Assembly: GCF_036388275.1 (NCBI RefSeq)
Contig: NZ_DASVSF010000051.1
Coordinates: 105,535-169,534, forward strand
Direction: 5' to 3'
Length of the DNA: 64,000 nt
DNA from: Longimicrobium sp.
Lineage (GTDB): Bacteria > Gemmatimonadota > Gemmatimonadetes > Longimicrobiales > Longimicrobiaceae
Under the pieces are notes generated by a model that ran no database searches, was not told the DNA's origin, and saw only the letters and a program-made list of their open reading frames with translations. The translations under genes were made by a program, and so were the position numbers. This document shows positions 53,776 to 62,137 of the stretch, one piece after another; the first letter of the stretch is position 1, and each line of letters starts with the position of its first letter.

Positions 53776-53865
53776 GGGGCTCAACCGGGTTTCGGATTGT
53801 GCATGGCGCTAGCATAATCCCCGCGTCCCAGCCCACACAAGCCCGCAGCGAGACGAACGAGCCGG

Positions 53866-54507
53866 ATGAAGATCACCGCCATGGAGCCGCAGAAGCACGA
53901 TCCCGATCGGGTGAGCGTGTTCGTGGACGGCGAGTTCCGCATGGGCGTGTCGATGGAAATCGCCCACGCCGCCCACCTGCGCGTGGGCAGCGAGGTGACC
54001 GAGGCGCGCCTGGCCGAGGTGGAGCGGCGCGACCGGGGATGGCAGGCGCGCGAGGCCGCGCTGCACCTGCTGGCGGTGCGCCCGCGCGCGGCGGTGGAGC
54101 TTGCCCGGCGGCTGCGGATGAAGGGCTACGAGCCCGAGGTGACGGACGAGGTCATCGAACGCCTCCGCGAGCTGGGGATGATCGACGACGCGGCGTTCGC
54201 GGGGACGGTGGTGCGCGACCGCGTGCGCCTGCGCCCCTCCGGCGCGCGGCGGCTGCAGAGCGAGCTGCGCGCCAAGGGCGTGGACGAGGAGGTGGCGCGC
54301 GAGGCCATCCGCGACACGCTGGAGGGCGAGGGCACCGACGAGCGGGAGCTGGCCCTGCGCGCGGCGGAAAAGTGGCGCACACGCCCCGGCGAGGAGCGCG
54401 ACCCCGCCCGGCGCAGGCTGCAGGGCTTTCTCGCGCGCCGCGGCTTCGGCGGAGAAACCATCCGCGAGGTGATCGACGAAGTGCTCCCGGCTGGCGAGTT
54501 CGACTGA
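53866..54507 (+). CDS. recX: Regulatory protein RecX
   Basis: 213 aa. N-terminal beta strand region (RVSVFVDGEFRMGVSMEIAH), then three RecX helical repeats: AREAALHLLAVRPRAAVELA, RRLRMKGYEPEVTDEVIERL, MIDDAAFAGTVVRDRVRLRP, SGARRLQSELRAKGVDEEVA, FLARRGFGGETIREVIDEVL. RecX binds RecA filaments and limits or tunes strand exchange. recA is not in the window. Confidence 0.92.
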   Translation: MKITAMEPQKHDPDRVSVFVDGEFRMGVSMEIAHAAHLRVGSEVTEARLAEVERRDRGWQAREAALHLLAVRPRAAVELARRLRMKGYEPEVTDEVIERLRELGMIDDAAFAGTVVRDRVRLRPSGARRLQSELRAKGVDEEVAREAIRDTLEGEGTDERELALRAAEKWRTRPGEERDPARRRLQGFLARRGFGGETIREVIDEVLPAGEFD

Positions 54508-54701
54508 AGGACAGTTCCCTTCCCGCCGGGTGGCGATGCGTAACCGCCTGCCCCCTGCCGGCAACAACATTCTACAAACGTTTACTGCAACGGATGTCCG
54601 CATCAGTGGAACGGGCGTTGCATTGGTAAACGGCCGTTCTACCGGCCGCACCCCAGGGGGTGGCCGCCTGTTCGGCAGGCCCTGAAGTGGAAGGACCAGC
54701 A

Positions 54702-55298
54702 GTGCGCAACCGGCGACAGAACGACCTCCCGGCCGCCCTCGAGGCGGGACTCACGGCGATCGAGGGATCGCTGGAAACCGCGGCACCGCGCACCCGCGGC
54801 ATCCTGCTGAAGCGCGCCGGGGACCTGTGCGCCAGCATGGGCGAAGGCCGCCGCGCCCTGGTGTGGTACGGCCGCGCGGTAGACCAGTACCTGGAACTGC
54901 GCGACACCGCCGCCGCCGGGCTGATCTGCCGGATGATCCTGCACGTGCACCCCGAGGCCGTTCGCGCCCGCTGCACGCTCTGCTGGATCGACATCGCCGC
55001 CGGCCGCCACGAGCAGGCCGCCGCGCGCGTCTGGGAGTACGCCGAGGCCGCGGGCAAGGCCGGGCAGCAGCAGATGGCCGCCCAGCAGCTGGGGTGGATG
55101 TTCGACGCCGCGGGCGAGGGTCCGCTCCGCGAGCGCATCGTGTTCGCGCTCCTTCGCCTGGGCGAGAGCGAGCACGCCGGCCGCCTGAGCCAGCGCCACG
55201 ATCCCGCCGCCGACGCACAGCCCGGCCCCGACGCGCAGGTGTGGTTGCAGTTGATGGAAGGAAACGCGTCCAGCGCCGGAGTGCTCGCCGCCGCCTGA
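54702..55298 (+). CDS. TPR-like helical protein, unknown function
   Basis: 198 aa from the GTG at 54702, with a GGAAGGA site. All-helical with repeats of about 34 residues resembling tetratricopeptide units: LLKRAGDLCASMGEGRRALV, WYGRAVDQYLELRDTAAAGL, CTLCWIDIAAGRHEQAAARV, QQQMAAQQLGWMFDAAGEGP. No signal peptide. Probably a protein-interaction scaffold. It is followed by a strong bidirectional terminator shared with tonB. The 195 nt before it after recX hold nothing recognisable. Confidence 0.75.
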   Translation: MRNRRQNDLPAALEAGLTAIEGSLETAAPRTRGILLKRAGDLCASMGEGRRALVWYGRAVDQYLELRDTAAAGLICRMILHVHPEAVRARCTLCWIDIAAGRHEQAAARVWEYAEAAGKAGQQQMAAQQLGWMFDAAGEGPLRERIVFALLRLGESEHAGRLSQRHDPAADAQPGPDAQVWLQLMEGNASSAGVLAAA

Positions 55299-55319
55299 GC
55301 CGGATGGCGCACCGATGGA

Positions 55320-55356
55320 AAGAGCCCGCCGCGATCCTCGATCGCGGCGGGCTCTT
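55320..55356. terminator. Strong bidirectional terminator
   Basis: Perfect 17-bp stem AAGAGCCCGCCGCGATC / GATCGCGGCGGGCTCTT, 3-nt loop, between convergent TPR-like and tonB genes. Confidence 0.88.
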
Positions 55357-55378
55357 CTGGTTTCGGGCCGATGCCGTG

Positions 55379-56185
55379 CTAGACGGAGATGGTGATCTCC
55401 GTCTCCGCCTCCACCGGCCGGTTGGTGTCGAGGCTGACGGCGGGGCGGAACTGCAGCTCCATCCCCCAGCGCCGGATGCGCTCGTCGTAGCCCCGGTTGC
55501 CGGTGCTGGTCAGCAGCCTTGCCTCGCGCACCCTGCCCCGCACGTCCACGCGGAAGCGGATGGTGACTTCCTGGCTGGCCACTCCACGCGGCTTGTCGGG
55601 GGGAATCAGCAGCAGGTCGGTGGCGGGCGGGCGGATGCGGCTCGCCCCGCCGCCCGTTCCCGGCCCCACGCCGGACCCGATGCCGCCGCCCGTGCCCCCG
55701 CCCGATCCGCCGCCGGAGCCGGGCCCCACACCCGGTCCCTGCCCCGGCCCTTCGCCGGGTCCCTGCCCCGCGCCCGTTCCCCCGCCGGTGCCCGCGGAGA
55801 CGGGCGGCGTGGGGGCGGGCGGACGCGGCTGCGCCTCCGCCGGGGCGGGCGTGGGCGGCGGCGGCACCGGCGTGGGCTCGGGCGGCACCAGCACGTCCTC
55901 CACCACCTCCGGAACGGGCTCCGGTTCGACGGTGGGCGCGGGGGGCGCGATATCGACGTACGTCACCAGCTCCGTCCCCGCGCTGCCGCCCCCGCCACCG
56001 CCGCCACCCTCGGGAAACGCCAGCACCGGCCCGGTGCCCGTGGGCTCCAGCGCCAGCAGCACGCCGGAGTGGCCCATCCACAGGATGAGAGCGACCAGCA
56101 CGACGTGCAGCGCGGCGGCGGACAACGCCGCCGCCAGCGTTCCCCGTCGGCCTGGCTTCTTGATCCCGCTGGCGTACTCGAACAC
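55379..56185 (-). CDS. tonB: Energy transducer TonB
   Basis: 268 aa. One N-terminal membrane helix (LAAALSAAALHVVLVALILW) is followed by a glycine run, a long Pro/Glu and Gly/Pro-rich periplasm-spanning linker (~75-180), and a TonB C-terminal domain (VTIRFRVDVRGRVREARLLT, YDERIRRWGMELQFRPA). It transmits proton-motive energy to TonB-linked receptors such as the SusC protein in this window. exbB and exbD are not adjacent. It lies 108 nt downstream of the threonine synthase gene on the same strand. Confidence 0.92.
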   Translation of the reverse strand: MFEYASGIKKPGRRGTLAAALSAAALHVVLVALILWMGHSGVLLALEPTGTGPVLAFPEGGGGGGGGSAGTELVTYVDIAPPAPTVEPEPVPEVVEDVLVPPEPTPVPPPPTPAPAEAQPRPPAPTPPVSAGTGGGTGAGQGPGEGPGQGPGVGPGSGGGSGGGTGGGIGSGVGPGTGGGASRIRPPATDLLLIPPDKPRGVASQEVTIRFRVDVRGRVREARLLTSTGNRGYDERIRRWGMELQFRPAVSLDTNRPVEAETEITISV

Positions 56186-56293
56186 CGCTTCGTCTCCGCG
56201 TTGCGCCGCGCCCCGTGCGCCGGCTGTCCTACTGATACCTCCGTTGCCCCGCCGTTGATCCAGAACGGACGGAGCACGCCGGATGTTTCACGC

Positions 56294-57496
56294 TCAGACG
56301 ACGTACTTGAGCCCGCTCCCCGTGTTGAACAGCACAACGCGGTCGTCGGGGCGGATGGCACCCAGCTGACGCAGGCGCGCGGTGGCCACGGCGGTGGCGG
56401 CCCCTTCCGGCGCGCAGAACACGCCCGTGTCGGCGCCCACGATGCGCGTCCACTCGCGCATCTCGTCGTCGCTGACGGCCAGGGCGGCGCCGCCGGAGCT
56501 GCGCAGCGCGTCCAGAATCAGGAAGTCGCCCACGGCGCGGGGAACGCGCAGCCCCGAGGCGTAGGTGTGCGCGTCTACCCAGGGCTCGGCGTACTCGGTG
56601 CCCTGCTCGAAGGCACGGACCATGGGCGCGCAGCCTTCCGCCTGCACGCACACCATCCGCGGGCGCTCCGGGCCGATCCACCCCAGCCGCTCCATCTCGT
56701 CGAACGCCTTCCACATCCCCACCAGCCCGGTTCCGCCGCCGGTGGGATAGACGATGACGTCGGGCAGCGTCCACCCGAGCTGCTCGGCCACCTCGTAGCC
56801 CATCGTCTTCTTGCCTTCCACGCGGTACGGCTCCTTGAGCGTGGACAGGTCGAACCAGCCGTGATCGCGCGTGCCCTCGGCCACACGGGCGGCGCAGTCG
56901 GTGATCAGCCCCGCCAGCAGCTCGACGTCTGCACCCAGCGCCCGCATCTCCTCGATGATGGGGTGCGGCGTGTCGTTGGGAACAACGACGTGGGCCGTCA
57001 TCCCCGCGGCGGCGGCGTAGGCGGCGGTGGCGCTCCCCGCGTTGCCCGCCGAGGGGATGCCCACCTCGGTGACGCCCAGCTCCTTGGCGCGCGAGATGGC
57101 CATGCACAGACCGCGCGCCTTGAACGACGCGGTGGGGTTCTGCCCCTCGTCCTTTACCCAGCACTGCGCCACGCCCAGCCGGCTGGCCAGCCGCGGTGCG
57201 TCGATCATGGGGGTGAACCCCTCGCCCAGGCGGACGGCGTTGGCGGGGTCGCGCACCGGCAGCAGCTCGGCGTAGCGCCACAGGTCTGCCGAGCGCCCGG
57301 CCAGGTCGCCGCGCCGCAGCCGCCCGCCGATCAGGTCGAGCGCGTACCGGGGGTACAGCGGCTTTTCGCAGCAGGGCGAAAGCCGGTGAAGCACCTCGCT
57401 CTCGTACATGGCGCCGCAGCGGGTGCACTCCAGGTGCGTGGCCCCGCCGAACGTGGTGTTCGCGCCGCTGATGCCGGTGTTCGATGGATCAGTCAT
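56294..57496 (-). CDS. thrC: Threonine synthase
   Basis: 400 aa. It converts O-phosphohomoserine to threonine with PLP. A short zinc-ribbon-like head (CTRCGAMYESEVLHRLSPCC) precedes the fold type II core: GEGFTPMIDAPRL, VKDEGQNPTASFKARGLCMA (Schiff-base Lys), PSAGNAGSATAAYAAAAGM, YPTGGGTGLVGMWKAF (phosphate loop), and C-terminal LFNTGSGLKYVV. The start at 57496 has a GGAG site. Other threonine genes are not adjacent. It resembles the longer, zinc-ribbon type of threonine synthase. Confidence 0.93.
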   Translation of the reverse strand: MTDPSNTGISGANTTFGGATHLECTRCGAMYESEVLHRLSPCCEKPLYPRYALDLIGGRLRRGDLAGRSADLWRYAELLPVRDPANAVRLGEGFTPMIDAPRLASRLGVAQCWVKDEGQNPTASFKARGLCMAISRAKELGVTEVGIPSAGNAGSATAAYAAAAGMTAHVVVPNDTPHPIIEEMRALGADVELLAGLITDCAARVAEGTRDHGWFDLSTLKEPYRVEGKKTMGYEVAEQLGWTLPDVIVYPTGGGTGLVGMWKAFDEMERLGWIGPERPRMVCVQAEGCAPMVRAFEQGTEYAEPWVDAHTYASGLRVPRAVGDFLILDALRSSGGAALAVSDDEMREWTRIVGADTGVFCAPEGAATAVATARLRQLGAIRPDDRVVLFNTGSGLKYVV

Positions 57497-57542
57497 CTAT
57501 GCTCCATTCCTGAGGAATCGCCCGGGCGCCAAGTCCGCTGGG

Positions 57543-57590
57543 GCGAATGAATTCGCGGCAACTACGGCCCGAAGTCCGCCTTCGCGGACT
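57543..57590 (-). repeat. Element A copy 8 (left flank of transposase)
   Basis: Hairpin 2 at 57543-57556 (GCGAAT/ATTCGC), 16-nt spacer, hairpin 1 at 57573-57590 (AGTCCGC/GCGGACT), inverted. It ends 30 nt from the transposase stop. Confidence 0.9.
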
Positions 57591-57620
57591 GAACCGGCTG
57601 CTTCGGTGCGTCAACGTGGT

Positions 57621-58058
57621 TCAGTGCATCGATGGCCGGGCTGCTTCGGACATCGTGGGCTCCAGTTCCGGGTCCAGGCGCTTTTCCCGGTGGTGCTGCT
57701 CCTGCCGCAGGACGTAGTCACGAATCCTTGGCACATCGCTCTTCGACACGCTGAAGACGCCGTATCCGCCCTGCCACTTGAACGTCTCGCCGCGGGCGAT
57801 CTCGTGGTTCATCAGGTGCGACGACGCGCCTTTCACCTGCTTCGCGAGGTTCGCGGGCGCCAGCGTGGCCGGAACCCGAACCAGCAGGTGAACGTGATCC
57901 TTGATGCCCCCGATGGCGATCACCTCGGCACCCATCCGACCACACTCGGCCTGGATGCACTGGTACACTCGGGTGCGGACGGGCGCGGTCAGAAAAGGAT
58001 ACCGGTCCCACGTAGCCCAAGTGAAGTGCAGGTACAGCTGTGTCCAAGGGCTTCGCAT
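57621..58058 (-). CDS. IS200/IS605-like Y1 transposase (REP-associated, RAYT)
   Basis: 145 aa from the ATG at 58058, with a GGGGAGGAA site. Single-domain HUH nuclease: YLHFTWATWDRYPFLTAPVR, AIGGIKDHVHLLVRVPATLA (HUH motif HVH), ASSHLMNHEIARGETFKWQG, and the tyrosine helix RIRDYVLRQEQHHREK. It cuts and joins single-stranded DNA hairpins. The lack of an orfB and the flanking 48-bp two-hairpin repeats place it with REP-associated transposases. Its likely substrates are the element A copies across the window. Confidence 0.9.
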   Translation of the reverse strand: MRSPWTQLYLHFTWATWDRYPFLTAPVRTRVYQCIQAECGRMGAEVIAIGGIKDHVHLLVRVPATLAPANLAKQVKGASSHLMNHEIARGETFKWQGGYGVFSVSKSDVPRIRDYVLRQEQHHREKRLDPELEPTMSEAARPSMH

Positions 58059-58119
58059 GCGTTCCTCCCCAGTGGCGGAATGCGCGATTCTCGCTCGAAC
58101 TCACCAACCCCGCGGATGC

Positions 58120-58167
58120 AGTCCGCGAAGGCGGACTTCGGGCCTTTGTTGCCGCGGTTTCAACCGC
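58120..58167 (+). repeat. Element A copy 9 (right flank of transposase)
   Basis: Hairpin 1 at 58120-58137, 16-nt spacer, hairpin 2 at 58154-58167 (GCGGTT/AACCGC). It begins 61 nt upstream of the transposase start. Confidence 0.9.
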
Positions 58168-58214
58168 CCCAGCAGGGCCGAGGCCTCACCTCATCCTCGA
58201 ACCTCGCCCCTGCC

Positions 58215-58913
58215 CTACCGTCGCCCTGGCCGGGCAGCCAGGACCGTATCCGCCGGTGCCCCGCACTTCTCGCACGTGGCGGTCGACCCTTCCCGCCAGT
58301 GCTGGCAGGCCGGGCAGAGAGTCACCAGACGACCTTCCTCTTCGCTGGCGGCGGGAAGAAGAAACGCGGCGCCGTCCTCTCCCACCACGCGCAGCGAGGG
58401 GCCCGTGTAGAAGTGGGCCAGCAGGTCGCGCAGGTCCACGTCGCCCGCCTTGGCGATCACGTCCTCGCGCGTGACCGCGGTCCGGTCGCGGAAGCGGGCC
58501 TTTTCCGCCGTCCACGTGCGCTCCACTCCCGGCTCGGGTGAGAGGGTCAGCGTCAGTCCGCGGGTTTCCAGCGCGAACCGCACGTCGAGCCGCGTCCGAA
58601 GTCGCACGGCGGCTCGCTGCACCTCCAGCCCGGGCGCGAGCTGCTTGCGGTTGGCGGAATGGATGGACGGATCGCAGAACACGGTGGCGCGAGCGTGGGA
58701 CCAGAGCGGCGTCTTCATGTCGCCCACGTCCGTCTCCACCACGCCCGTGTAGTCGTACGGCCGGTCGACGGTGCCCACCTCGATGCGCGTGTCCAGCACG
58801 CCGGGGGCATCGCCCAGCTCGGCGAGCAGCGCGGCGGCCAGCCGGTCGCGGCGCTCGCGGTCGGTGAGCGGGCACCACAGGTCCGGGTCGAAAAGCTCGG
58901 GAAACTCCATCAT
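58215..58913 (-). CDS. Protein with C-terminal zinc ribbon, unknown function
   Basis: 232 aa from the ATG at 58913. The main part has mixed strands and helices (DPDLWCPLTDRERRDRLAAA, TRIEVGTVDRPYDYTGVVET, TPLWSHARATVFCDPSIHSA). It ends in a zinc ribbon (LCPACQHWREGSTATCEKCG, CxxC-x10-CxxC). No signal or membrane segment. No family recognised. The hairpin upstream (58989-59061) separates it from the oxidoreductase gene. Confidence 0.7.
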   Translation of the reverse strand: MMEFPELFDPDLWCPLTDRERRDRLAAALLAELGDAPGVLDTRIEVGTVDRPYDYTGVVETDVGDMKTPLWSHARATVFCDPSIHSANRKQLAPGLEVQRAAVRLRTRLDVRFALETRGLTLTLSPEPGVERTWTAEKARFRDRTAVTREDVIAKAGDVDLRDLLAHFYTGPSLRVVGEDGAAFLLPAASEEEGRLVTLCPACQHWREGSTATCEKCGAPADTVLAARPGRR

Positions 58914-58988
58914 GCATCCGGGCCGGGAAACATCGTCACGAAGGCGCGACAAGGTAGCCCCGCGTTCCCTGCGCCGAAACTGCGGGTC

Positions 58989-59061
58989 TCACACGGAGGG
59001 CACGGAGGTCACAGAGGAGCCCTCCCTCTGTTCCTCCGTGTCCTCCGTGCCCTCCGTGTGA
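58989..59061. terminator. Long hairpin after the FAD oxidoreductase gene (family E)
   Basis: Perfect 20-bp stem: TCACACGGAGGGCACGGAGG (58989-59008) pairs with 59042-59061. The arms are iterations of CCTCCGTG. Confidence 0.75.
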
Positions 59062-59073
59062 AACTCAGGACTG

Positions 59074-60423
59074 TCAGGGATTCGGAACGATACGCGAGGC
59101 CAAGCGCTCGGCCGCGGCGAGGCCGGAGGTGACGGCGCCCTCCACGGTGGGCGCATAGAGATAGTCGCCCGTGAGCGCCACACGGCCGGCGGCGTCGAAT
59201 GCGGCACTGCGAAGCGCGGGAAGGGCGCCCAGGTGGCCAGGATAGAACACCGTCCACCCGTGCCTCCAGGTGTACAGCCGCGTCTCCTGCACCGTGCTCT
59301 CGATGCGCGGAAACACGCGAGCCACGTCGGGCATCAGCTCGCGCAGGGCCTCCGCCGCGTCGGCGCCGGCCAGGCGCTCGGCGGTGCGGGGCTGGGCGAA
59401 GACCACCAGCAGCCCCTTGCCGGGAGGCACCAGCCCGGAAACCTTGTTCTCTTCGGCGCACAGCGCGGCCGCCACACGCGACTCGCCCCGCGCGAACGAC
59501 AGTCCGAACCAGCGCACCCCCAGGGGGCGGTCCAAGAGCAGCGCGAGAGACGCCGCGGGCCGCACGCGCACCCGCGCCAACCTTTCCGCGGCCTGGGGTG
59601 TCAGAAATTTAGCAACGCCCAGGGCGGCGGGCGCGGGCATGGCCAGGACGGCCGCATCGAACGATTCCGTCCACCCGTCGCCGGAGAGCTGCACGCGCGC
59701 GCCGTCCGTCTCCACCGCGTGCACGGGCGTACCGAGGCGAAGGGACCCCGCCCCGCTGGCGATGCGCTCGGCGCAGGCCCGGCCGAACTCGCCGACGCCG
59801 CCGGCCAGCGCCATCACCTGCAGGTTCATCCCCTGGTGAGCGAGGGCGTGGTAGAAGCCGGCGCTGGCCTCGTCGGCGCCGGTGCCGTACAGCGTGGCCA
59901 GCAGCGGAGCGACCAGCAGGTCCACGAAGTCGGACCCCAGCTCGCGCTGCCCCCACGCCGCGGCGGACTCGGCGTCCAGCCCGGCGCCCGCAGCGCGCTC
60001 CAGCGCCGCCAGGTCCAACGCAGACCCGTGGCGCTGCAGGAAGGGAAGGTACTGCGCACCCATCCGCAGCTTCAGGGCGAGCGGAAGGGCGCCCGAGGCC
60101 AGCATGCTGGCGGGGGATCCGTAGACCACCTCGTGCGCGCGCCCCTTGCGCCAGAGCGCGTCGCGCCCAGGCGAGCGCTGGAGCAGGCGGTCGGCGCCCA
60201 CGGCCCGGGCCACGCGAAGGGTGGAGGCGTAGCCAGAGCTGAGCAGCTGGACGGCCGGGTCTACGTGGAAGCCCGCGACGGAGTCGGTGCAGGCGCGCCC
60301 CCCGGCGGCGGGCGCGGAATCGAAGACGGTGACCGCCGCGCCCAGCCCCTGCAGGCGCAGCGCGGCGGCCAGCCCGGCGGGGCCGGCGCCCACGACGGCG
60401 GCGGCGAATCGAGGTCCGTTCAT
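59074..60423 (-). CDS. FAD-dependent amine oxidase / protoporphyrinogen-oxidase-like protein
   Basis: 449 aa from the ATG at 60423, with a GGGAGC site. N-terminal Rossmann motif AAVVGAGPAGLAAALRLQGL, then the GG-doublet region FDSAPAAGGRACTDSVAGFH. The C-terminal FAD-contact segment is RVALTGDYLYAPTVEGAVTSG with LAAAERL. The middle resembles protoporphyrinogen oxidase and carotenoid-desaturase relatives (LVAPLLATLYGTGADEASAG). The substrate cannot be fixed; no heme or carotenoid genes are adjacent. It is divergent from the TldD gene, with 101 nt between starts. Confidence 0.88.
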   Translation of the reverse strand: MNGPRFAAAVVGAGPAGLAAALRLQGLGAAVTVFDSAPAAGGRACTDSVAGFHVDPAVQLLSSGYASTLRVARAVGADRLLQRSPGRDALWRKGRAHEVVYGSPASMLASGALPLALKLRMGAQYLPFLQRHGSALDLAALERAAGAGLDAESAAAWGQRELGSDFVDLLVAPLLATLYGTGADEASAGFYHALAHQGMNLQVMALAGGVGEFGRACAERIASGAGSLRLGTPVHAVETDGARVQLSGDGWTESFDAAVLAMPAPAALGVAKFLTPQAAERLARVRVRPAASLALLLDRPLGVRWFGLSFARGESRVAAALCAEENKVSGLVPPGKGLLVVFAQPRTAERLAGADAAEALRELMPDVARVFPRIESTVQETRLYTWRHGWTVFYPGHLGALPALRSAAFDAAGRVALTGDYLYAPTVEGAVTSGLAAAERLASRIVPNP

Positions 60424-60524
60424 GTGCTCCCGATCCGCAACCCCCGCGCCCGCGCGGCGTTGCGGCGTACGGACGCTCGTTCTAGTTTGCCGGTCATCCC
60501 AACCACCTCCATGACGGAGAACCC

Positions 60525-62135
60525 ATGAAGCGGAGAGAGTTCCTCCTGCACGGCGCCGCCGCGACGGCTGCGCTCGGCGCGGGATCGGCCATTCTGCCCC
60601 GGCTGGCGGCCGCCGCGCCCATCGATCCCATGGATCCGGCCGTCAGCCGCGACCTGGCCATGCGCGCGCTCGAGGCCGCCCGCGCCGCCGGGGCCAGCTA
60701 CGCCGACGTCCGCATCTCGGGCAACCGCTCGCAGGCGCTGGGCACGCGCGAGCGGCAGATCGTCTTCTTCAACGACGCCGAAAGCACCGGCTTCGGGGTG
60801 CGCGTGATCGTGAACGGCGCCTGGGGCTTCGCCGCCAGCCGCGAGGTGAACGCCGACGAGGTGGTGCGGGTGGCCCGGCAGGCGGCCTCCCAGGCGCGCG
60901 CCAACTCCGCCGCCCGCCAGCGCCCGCTGGAGCTGGCCCCGGTAGACGCCGTGCCCAACGGACGCTGGTCGTCGCCGCTGGAGATCGACCCGTTCAACGT
61001 GCCGATCGAGGAGAAGGTAGACCTGCTGCTGCGCGCCAACGCCGAGGCGCTCAAGGTGAACGGCGCGCGGTTCGTCACCTCGTCGATGAACTTCTTGCGC
61101 ATCGACAAGACGTTCGCGTCCACCGACGGGTCGTACATCGAGCAGACGCTGTACCGCTCTTACCCGCAGATGAACATCACCGCGGTGGGCGCCGACGGCG
61201 ACTTCCAGAGCCGGGCCAGCACCGACGTGGCGCCGCGCGCCATGGGGTACGAGCACGTCCGCGACGCCAACCTGCCGGGCAACGCCGGGCGCTGGGCCGA
61301 AGAGGCCGTGCGCAAGCTCACCGCCAAGCCGGTGGAGCCGGGGCGGTACGACCTGGTGCTGCTTCCCACGCACCTGTGGCTGACCATCCACGAGTCCATC
61401 GCGCACCCCACCGAGCTGGACCGCATCATGGGGTTCGAGGCCAACTACGCCGGCACGTCGTTCATCTCCCCGGTGGCCGACTTCCTGGGCAAGTTCCGCT
61501 ACGGTCGCGACTTCATGAACATCCAGGGCGAGCGCAGCACCCCCGGCGGCCTGTCGTCCATCGGCTGGGACGACGAAGGGGTGAAGCCCGACGAGTACCT
61601 GATCGTGAAGAACGGCATCCTGAACGACCTGCAGACCACCCGCGAGCAGGCGCCCATGCTGGCCGACTGGTACCGGCAGACGGGCAAGCCCGTGCGCAGC
61701 CACGGCAACAGCTACGCGCAGAACTGGAACGTGGTGCAGTTCCAGCGCATGCCCAACGTGAACCTGCTTCCCCACCCCACGCGCGACGTGCCGCTCGACG
61801 AGCTGATCGGCGGAGTGGAGAACGGCATTCTGATCGATGGCGACGGCTCGTTCTCCATCGACCAGCAGCGCTACAACGCGCAGTTCGGCGGGCAGGTGTT
61901 CAAGGAAATCCGCAACGGCCGCATCGTGGGCGACCTGAAGGACGTCGCCTACCAGATGCGCACGCCCGAGTTCTGGAACGGGATGGACCTGATCGGCGGG
62001 CAAAGCACGTACTTCATCGGCGGCTCCTTCTTCGACGGCAAGGGGCAGCCTTCCCAGGTCAACGCGGTGTCGCACGGCTGTCCGGCCGCGCGCTTCCGCG
62101 GGGTCAACGTCATCAACACCGGTCGGAGGGCTTGA
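60525..62135 (+). CDS. TldD-family metallopeptidase with Tat-type signal
   Basis: 536 aa. The N-terminus MKRREFLLHGAAATAALGAG is a twin-arginine-like signal (KRREFL, then a hydrophobic stretch to AAAAP), unusual because TldD is normally cytosolic. The TldD core starts near residue 45 (YADVRISGNRSQALGTRERQ) and has the zinc motif THLWLTIHESIAHPTELDRI (HExxxH), then GWDDEGVKPDEYLIVKNGIL and HPTRDVPLDELIGGVENGIL. The partner gene follows after 2 nt. TldD/TldE pairs degrade unfolded peptides or process RiPP leaders; here an extracytoplasmic role is suggested. Confidence 0.92.
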   Translation: MKRREFLLHGAAATAALGAGSAILPRLAAAAPIDPMDPAVSRDLAMRALEAARAAGASYADVRISGNRSQALGTRERQIVFFNDAESTGFGVRVIVNGAWGFAASREVNADEVVRVARQAASQARANSAARQRPLELAPVDAVPNGRWSSPLEIDPFNVPIEEKVDLLLRANAEALKVNGARFVTSSMNFLRIDKTFASTDGSYIEQTLYRSYPQMNITAVGADGDFQSRASTDVAPRAMGYEHVRDANLPGNAGRWAEEAVRKLTAKPVEPGRYDLVLLPTHLWLTIHESIAHPTELDRIMGFEANYAGTSFISPVADFLGKFRYGRDFMNIQGERSTPGGLSSIGWDDEGVKPDEYLIVKNGILNDLQTTREQAPMLADWYRQTGKPVRSHGNSYAQNWNVVQFQRMPNVNLLPHPTRDVPLDELIGGVENGILIDGDGSFSIDQQRYNAQFGGQVFKEIRNGRIVGDLKDVAYQMRTPEFWNGMDLIGGQSTYFIGGSFFDGKGQPSQVNAVSHGCPAARFRGVNVINTGRRA

Positions 62136-62137
62136 GC

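Larger units (their letters stand above)
57543..58167 (-). mobile_element. RAYT transposase unit with flanking inverted REP-like elements
   Basis: A Y1 transposase gene (57621-58058, minus) sits between element A copy 8 (57543-57590, minus orientation) and copy 9 (58120-58167, plus orientation). The flanking elements point outward and differ in their second stem (GCGAAT versus GCGGTT). No full-length IS ends or accessory gene are visible, which is the architecture of REP-associated tyrosine transposases. Confidence 0.75.

Noticed and set aside
51551..53836. Apparent 761-residue fusion of aminotransferase and P60 peptidase
   Set aside because: Only the peptidase part is in its true frame; the aminotransferase is encoded in another frame and overlaps by ATGA.
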